From an uncultured Alphaproteobacteria bacterium (GTDB lineage: Bacteria > Pseudomonadota > Alphaproteobacteria > HIMB59 > GCA-002718135): a stretch of DNA of 11,522 nt. The notes beneath the pieces were generated by a model. The model saw nothing but the letters and a program-made list of their open reading frames with translations, had not been told where the DNA came from and did not search any database. The translations under genes were made by a program, and so were the position numbers. The stretch covers positions 1-11,522 of the forward strand of contig CACNCW010000028.1 of NCBI GenBank assembly GCA_902619055.1, given 5' to 3'. This document shows positions 8,701-11,522 of the stretch, in pieces; the stretch's first letter is position 1; every line of letters starts with the position of its first letter.

Positions 8701-9828
8701 ATTAATCAAACTCTCGCTGAATGGGACCCATACACACTTCCTATAATTTCAGAGAAGAAAGGTTATGTTAAATATGTTGATCTGAAACAAGGCATATCCT
8801 TCAGAGAATCTATTGATGATACTACTGGAATATCTAGCAAGGTAGTTATAGATTGGAGTCAGAACCAAAAAAGTAAAAATTTTAAACCAGCAATTAATAT
8901 TAATGATACTCAATCAGACGTTGAAGAAGATAACACAAATTTTTCAAATTATCCGATGTCTATTGATTCTATTCTTAGCGTTGAAGATGGACAGGAGGTA
9001 TTTGCAGGGCAAGTTATAGCAAGAATTCCAAAAGAGTCTTCTAAAACAAAAGATATAACTGGAGGACTACCTAGAGTTGCTGAACTTTTTGAAGCTAGAA
9101 AACCAAAAGATCCAGCAATAATGTGTGAGATAGACGGAAAAATTTCTTTTGGTAAAGATTATAAAAACAAGCGAAGAGTAATTATTACATCTTTAGATGA
9201 GAAAGAAACATTTGAATTATTAATTCCAAGATCAAAATACTTAAATGTTCAGGAAGGTGACTTCGTAAAGAGAGGTGATATACTTGTAGAAGGCACGCCT
9301 GTCCCACATGATATTTTAAGGATATTAGGTGTTGAGGAATTAGCAAGGTATTTAGTTAGAGAAGTGCAATCAGTATATAAACTTCAAGGTGTATTCATCA
9401 ATGATAAACACATTGAAACAATTGCAAGGCAAATGCTTCAAAAAGTTTTGATTAAAGATCCAGGAGAATCAAATCTTATTGCAGGAGAACAGATCCAACG
9501 TAGAGATGCCATTAAGCTTAATAAGCTCTTGATTAAAGAGGGAAAAAAAGAAGTTATTTTTGAGCCAGTTCTATTAGGTATAACTAAAGCGAGCCTTCAA
9601 ACAAATTCATTTATTTCTGCTGCTTCATTCCAGGAAACAACCAAAGTTCTTACAGATGCAGCTACTTTAGGAAAAGTTGATACTTTAAATGGGCTTAAGG
9701 AAAACGTGATCGTTGGAAGATTAATACCCGCTGGAACTGGGAAAATGACATCTGATTATGAGAATTTAGCTTTCGAAAGAGATAAAGAAATAATTGATGA
9801 AAATAAGTCAAAAAATACGGAAATTTAG
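5710..9828 (+). CDS. rpoC: DNA-directed RNA polymerase subunit beta'
   Basis: The beta' subunit carries the catalytic magnesium and forms the clamp of RNA polymerase. It has 1372 residues and starts at ATG 5710, inside the end of rpoB. A weak AGGG at 5702-5705 precedes it, so coupling to rpoB translation is likely. The N-terminal zinc site has all four cysteines (C71, C73, C86, C89). The magnesium motif NADFDGD places D462, D464 and D466 as metal ligands. The bridge helix lies about 757-790 (around [19 protein letters not shown]). The second zinc site is complete (C801, C874, C881, C884). The trigger loop follows, with [11 protein letters not shown] and the catalytic His922. A long insertion at about 930-1115 matches in position the trigger-loop insertion of proteobacteria, before [17 protein letters not shown]. 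The C-terminus is a charged Lys/Asn/Glu tail. Nothing is broken or missing. Confidence 0.99.
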   Translation: MNKELTNIFNQNLGVQNFNSLKISIASPEDIRSWSFGEIKKPETINYRTFKPEKDGLFCSRIFGPVKDYECLCGKYKRMKFRGIICEKCGVEVTLSKVRRDRMGHIELAAPVSHIWFMKSLPSRIATLLDMTIKNLEKVLYFEQFIVVEPGLTDLKKGEIISEEQYIEYQDEYGEDSFSAAIGAEAIEQMLLSIDLEADYKQLKIDLAETKSELKKTKITKRLKLIESFILSKNKPEWMILRVLPVIPPELRPLVPLDGGRFATSDLNDLYRRVINRNNRLKRLIDLRAPDIIIRNEKRMLQESVDALFDNGRRGRVITSTNKRPLKSLSDMLKGKQGRFRQNLLGKRVDYSGRSVIVVGPNLKLHQCGIPKKMALELFKPFIFHKLDIYGWANTIKAAKKLVEKEDPRVWDILEEVIREHPILLNRAPTLHRLGIQAFEPILIEGKSIQLHPLVCTAFNADFDGDQMAVHVPLSLEAQLEARVLMMSTNNILSPSSGKPIIVPSQDIVLGIYYLSIMRDNQTGQDRYFIDLNEIEKALENGDLSLHSKINTRINDFEGKSIKIKTTPGRMILGNILPKNKNINFDMINKILTKKEVSNIIDTVYRFCGQKETVLFADHIMQIGFKYAAIAGISFGKDDLIIPSDKDSLLNDTQLKVQEYENQYQDGLITQGEKYNKVVDAWSECTNKVADKMLDVISNPSDNQQINSVYMMAHSGARGSAAQLKQLSGMRGLMAKPSGEIIENPIKSNFKEGLSVLEYFTSTHGARKGLADTALKTASSGYLTRRLVDVAQDAVIREVDCKTKNGVIVEEIVDSGNITSPLTERILGRTPIEDIQDENNKVIVKSGEIISEQHLDRIAELGLRSLKIRSVLTCETEDGICSVCYGRDLARGTPVNVGEAVGIIAAQSIGEPGTQLTMRTFHIGGAASSSVEQSSAVGPASGKIKLDNIKIIEDRFSNKIVLSRNGKISIIDEDTVKYSSNIPFGSKLLVNDGDKVQINQTLAEWDPYTLPIISEKKGYVKYVDLKQGISFRESIDDTTGISSKVVIDWSQNQKSKNFKPAININDTQSDVEEDNTNFSNYPMSIDSILSVEDGQEVFAGQVIARIPKESSKTKDITGGLPRVAELFEARKPKDPAIMCEIDGKISFGKDYKNKRRVIITSLDEKETFELLIPRSKYLNVQEGDFVKRGDILVEGTPVPHDILRILGVEELARYLVREVQSVYKLQGVFINDKHIETIARQMLQKVLIKDPGESNLIAGEQIQRRDAIKLNKLLIKEGKKEVIFEPVLLGITKASLQTNSFISAASFQETTKVLTDAATLGKVDTLNGLKENVIVGRLIPAGTGKMTSDYENLAFERDKEIIDENKSKNTEI

Positions 9829-9850
9829 TAAAATTTTTTAGTATATTTAC

Positions 9851-9877
9851 TTGACTTTATACATTTCAATTAATAAA
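9851..9877 (+). promoter_or_regulatory. possible promoter for rpsL-rpsG-fusA (weak)
   Basis: TTGACT at 9851-9856 matches five of six bases of a -35 box. The best -10-like hexamers downstream are AATAAA (9872-9877, 15-base spacing) and TAAAGA (9874-9879, 17-base spacing); both are poor. TATACA at 9858-9863 is another -10-like hexamer but has no good -35. In such AT-rich DNA these matches are easily found by chance. A promoter is reasonable in the longest spacer after rpoC, but the exact site is not settled. Confidence 0.25.
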
Positions 9878-9915
9878 GACCTCTACGATTTGTTAGAGGT
9901 CGTGGATTTAATCCA
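9878..9915 (+). promoter_or_regulatory. tandem hairpins in the rpsL leader
   Basis: GACCTCTA (9878-9885) pairs perfectly with TAGAGGTC (9894-9901) around the loop CGATTTGT. A second small hairpin follows after one base: TGGAT (9903-9907) with ATCCA (9911-9915) around TTA. No U-tract follows either stem. They lie 12 bases before the rpsL ribosome site, so this may be a leader structure controlling the rpsL operon or a 3'-end barrier for rpoC mRNA. The bases CCTC (9880-9883) could also pair with the rpsL GAGG (9928-9931), allowing an alternative fold. Function is inferred. Confidence 0.5.
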
Positions 9916-9936
9916 AACACTTAACTTGAGGATGGA

Positions 9937-10308
9937 ATGCCAACAATAAACCAACTTGTAAGAAAAGGCAGAACTGCTGTTAAAAAAAGAAATAAAGTTC
10001 CTGCTTTGGATAAAAGTCCTCAAAAAAGGGGTGTATGTACTAGGGTTTATACAACAACTCCAAAAAAACCAAACTCAGCCTTGAGAAAAGTTGCAAGAGT
10101 TAAACTAACTAATGGACAGGAGGTATCAGCCTATATTCCTGGTGAAGGTCATAATTTACAAGAACACTCTGTTGTTTTGATAAGAGGTGGAAGAGTTAAG
10201 GATCTACCAGGAGTTAGATACCATATATTAAGAGGTACTTTAGACACTCAAGGAGTATCATCAAGAAAACAAAGAAGATCTCTTTACGGAGCTAAACGCC
10301 CTAAATAA
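9937..10308 (+). CDS. rpsL: 30S ribosomal protein S12
   Basis: S12 sits at the decoding centre of the 30S subunit and helps check codon-anticodon pairing. ATG 9937 follows GAGG (9928-9931) with a five-base spacer. The 123 residues match the usual length. Family blocks are [11 protein letters not shown] at the N-terminus, [40 protein letters not shown] and the basic C-terminus SLYGAKRPK. The streptomycin-related positions are wild type: K43, K88 and P91. D89, the residue that RimO methylthiolates in other bacteria, is present. The gene opens the compact rpsL-rpsG-fusA group after a 108-base spacer behind rpoC. It ends TAA at 10306-10308, two bases before rpsG. Confidence 0.98.
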   Translation: MPTINQLVRKGRTAVKKRNKVPALDKSPQKRGVCTRVYTTTPKKPNSALRKVARVKLTNGQEVSAYIPGEGHNLQEHSVVLIRGGRVKDLPGVRYHILRGTLDTQGVSSRKQRRSLYGAKRPK

Positions 10309-10310
10309 TT

Positions 10311-10781
10311 ATGTCTAGAAGAAGAGCTGCAGAAAAAAGAACCATACTTCCCGATCATAAGTACAAGGATTTAGTTTTAGCTAAATTTATGAATAGAATT
10401 ATGCTTGATGGAAAGAAATCAACTTCTGAAAGAATTGTCTATGGTGCATTTGAAATTGTATCAAAGAAAACTGATAAAACACCAATTGAATTTTTTCATG
10501 AGGCACTAAATAACGTTAAACCATCCCTGGAGGTAAGATCAAGGAGAGTAGGAGGAGCAACCTATCAAGTTCCAATGGAAGTTAGGCCAAAAAGAGCTCA
10601 AACCTTAGCTATGAAATGGATAGTTGACTCAGCAACAAAAAGAAATGAAAAAACTATGAGAGAAAGAGTTGCTAATGAAATAATAGATGCTTTTAATAAT
10701 AAAGGTAATTCTGTTAAAAAAAGAGAAGAGACTCATAAAATGGCTGATGCAAACAGAGCCTTTTCACATTTTAGGTGGTAG
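10311..10781 (+). CDS. rpsG: 30S ribosomal protein S7
   Basis: S7 starts assembly of the 30S head by binding the 3' domain of 16S rRNA and lies near the E-site tRNA. It has 156 residues, a normal length for bacteria. The N-terminus SRRRAAEKR, the block [20 protein letters not shown], the helix [17 protein letters not shown] and the ending [12 protein letters not shown] are characteristic. ATG 10311 comes only two bases after the rpsL stop, and the preceding bases (CGCCCTAAATAATT) hold no Shine-Dalgarno. Translation therefore probably depends on ribosomes finishing rpsL. In E. coli the longer rpsL-rpsG spacer holds the S7 repressor site; there is no room for one here. The gene ends TAG at 10779-10781. 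Confidence 0.98.
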   Translation: MSRRRAAEKRTILPDHKYKDLVLAKFMNRIMLDGKKSTSERIVYGAFEIVSKKTDKTPIEFFHEALNNVKPSLEVRSRRVGGATYQVPMEVRPKRAQTLAMKWIVDSATKRNEKTMRERVANEIIDAFNNKGNSVKKREETHKMADANRAFSHFRW

Positions 10782-10787
10782 TAAATT

Positions 10788-11522
10788 ATGACTAGATCTC
10801 ATCAAATATCAAAATACAGAAATATAGGTATAATGGCACACATTGATGCTGGAAAGACTACTACTACAGAAAGAATTTTATACTACACAGGTAAATCTCA
10901 TAAAATTGGTGAAGTACATGATGGTGCTGCTACAATGGATTGGATGGAGCAGGAACAAGAGAGAGGAATAACAATTACCTCAGCTGCAACAACATGTTTT
11001 TGGAAAGATCACAGAATAAACATCATTGATACTCCTGGTCATGTGGATTTTACTATTGAGGTAGAAAGATCATTAAAAGTTTTAGATGGAGCAGTAGCGG
11101 TATTTGATGGAGTTGCTGGAGTTGAACCACAATCAGAAACTGTTTGGAGACAGGCAGATAAATATAAAGTGCCAAGAATGTGTTTTGTTAATAAACTCGA
11201 TAGAACAGGAGCGAACTTCTTTATGTGCGTAGATATGATCTCTGAACGCTTAGGATCATACCCTTTAGTAACTCAATTACCAATTGGAATTGAAAATAAT
11301 TTAAAGGGTGTTGTAGACTTAGTGGCAAATAAAGCGATCATTTGGCAGGATGAAAGTTTAGGAGCTAAATTTGACATTGTTGACATTCCTGATGATTTAA
11401 AAGAACAATCTTCTGAATATAGATTAAAATTAATTGAAAAAGCTGTTGAAGAAGATGATTCAATAATGGAAAAGTACTTAGAAGGTAGTGAACCTTCTTT
11501 AGATGAATTAAAATTATGTATT
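10788..11522 (+). CDS. fusA: translation elongation factor G, N-terminal part (3' end outside window)
   Basis: EF-G is the GTPase that drives translocation of tRNA and mRNA on the ribosome and, with ribosome recycling factor, splits spent ribosomes. ATG 10788 lies six bases after the rpsG stop. The nearest ribosome-site-like sequence is AGGTGG (10773-10778) inside the end of rpsG. The visible 245 codons cover the GTP-binding domain: the P-loop AHIDAGKT (17-24), switch I with [11 protein letters not shown] (59-69), DTPGH (81-85) with the catalytic His85, and the guanine-specificity motif NKLD (135-138). The segment after about residue 155 ([15 protein letters not shown]) is the start of the EF-G-specific G' insert, which separates it from other GTPases. 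About a third of the usual 690-700 residues is present, and the frame is open to the window edge. Confidence 0.97.
   Translation, partial: MTRSHQISKYRNIGIMAHIDAGKTTTTERILYYTGKSHKIGEVHDGAATMDWMEQEQERGITITSAATTCFWKDHRINIIDTPGHVDFTIEVERSLKVLDGAVAVFDGVAGVEPQSETVWRQADKYKVPRMCFVNKLDRTGANFFMCVDMISERLGSYPLVTQLPIGIENNLKGVVDLVANKAIIWQDESLGAKFDIVDIPDDLKEQSSEYRLKLIEKAVEEDDSIMEKYLEGSEPSLDELKLCI

Noticed and set aside
9821..9840. AAATTT...AAATTT followed by T's at the end of rpoC as an intrinsic terminator
   Set aside because: The 6-bp stem is all A/T, so it is too weak; such patterns are expected by chance in this AT-rich DNA. It also overlaps the rpoC stop codon.
1..11522. Mobile elements, CRISPR arrays, tRNA or rRNA genes, or a novel defence or metabolic system
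   Set aside because: Genes fill nearly the whole window and are all recognised housekeeping genes in a conserved order. The short spacers contain no repeat arrays, integrase-like sequence or tRNA-like folds that I could find.

Overview
The window is a contiguous piece of the bacterial ribosomal-protein / RNA polymerase gene cluster, all on the + strand. The order is rplA (3' end), rplJ, rplL, rpoB, rpoC, rpsL, rpsG and fusA (5' end). The DNA is very AT-rich, spacers are short, and the proteins are rich in Lys, Asn and Ile. RpoB and RpoC are of proteobacterial type and keep the lineage-specific inserted domains. Together with gene order and protein style, this suggests an AT-rich, streamlined alphaproteobacterium of the Pelagibacterales (SAR11) kind. 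That placement is inferred from style; no tree was made.

Layout. Bases 1-359 hold the C-terminal half of ribosomal protein L1. Bases 360-543 form a highly structured rplJ leader: a good match to the L10 leader RNA (389-467), flanked by three simple perfect hairpins (371-387, 475-495, 507-527), then a Shine-Dalgarno (SD) sequence and a GTG start. rplJ and rplL (L10 and L7/L12, the ribosomal stalk) follow. The rplL-rpoB spacer contains a perfect 10-bp hairpin with no U-tract. rpoB and rpoC overlap by 8 bases. A 108-base spacer before rpsL holds a possible promoter and two hairpins. rpsL, rpsG and fusA are then packed with gaps of 2 and 6 bases. No gene-free stretch exceeds 300 bases; the longest is the 184-base rplJ leader.

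How the genes work together. L1, L10 and L7/L12 build the mobile stalks of the 50S subunit. L7/L12 recruits translation GTPases such as EF-G, whose gene ends the window. S12 and S7 are 30S decoding and head proteins. RpoB and RpoC are the two catalytic subunits of RNA polymerase. The L10 leader lets excess L10-L7/L12 complex repress its own operon. The hairpin after rplL probably sets the ratio of ribosomal protein to polymerase mRNA.

Novelty. I found no new system. Every gene is a recognised housekeeping gene, and key catalytic or metal-binding residues are intact where checked. The points worth a second look are untranslated RNA structures and the compressed gene junctions.
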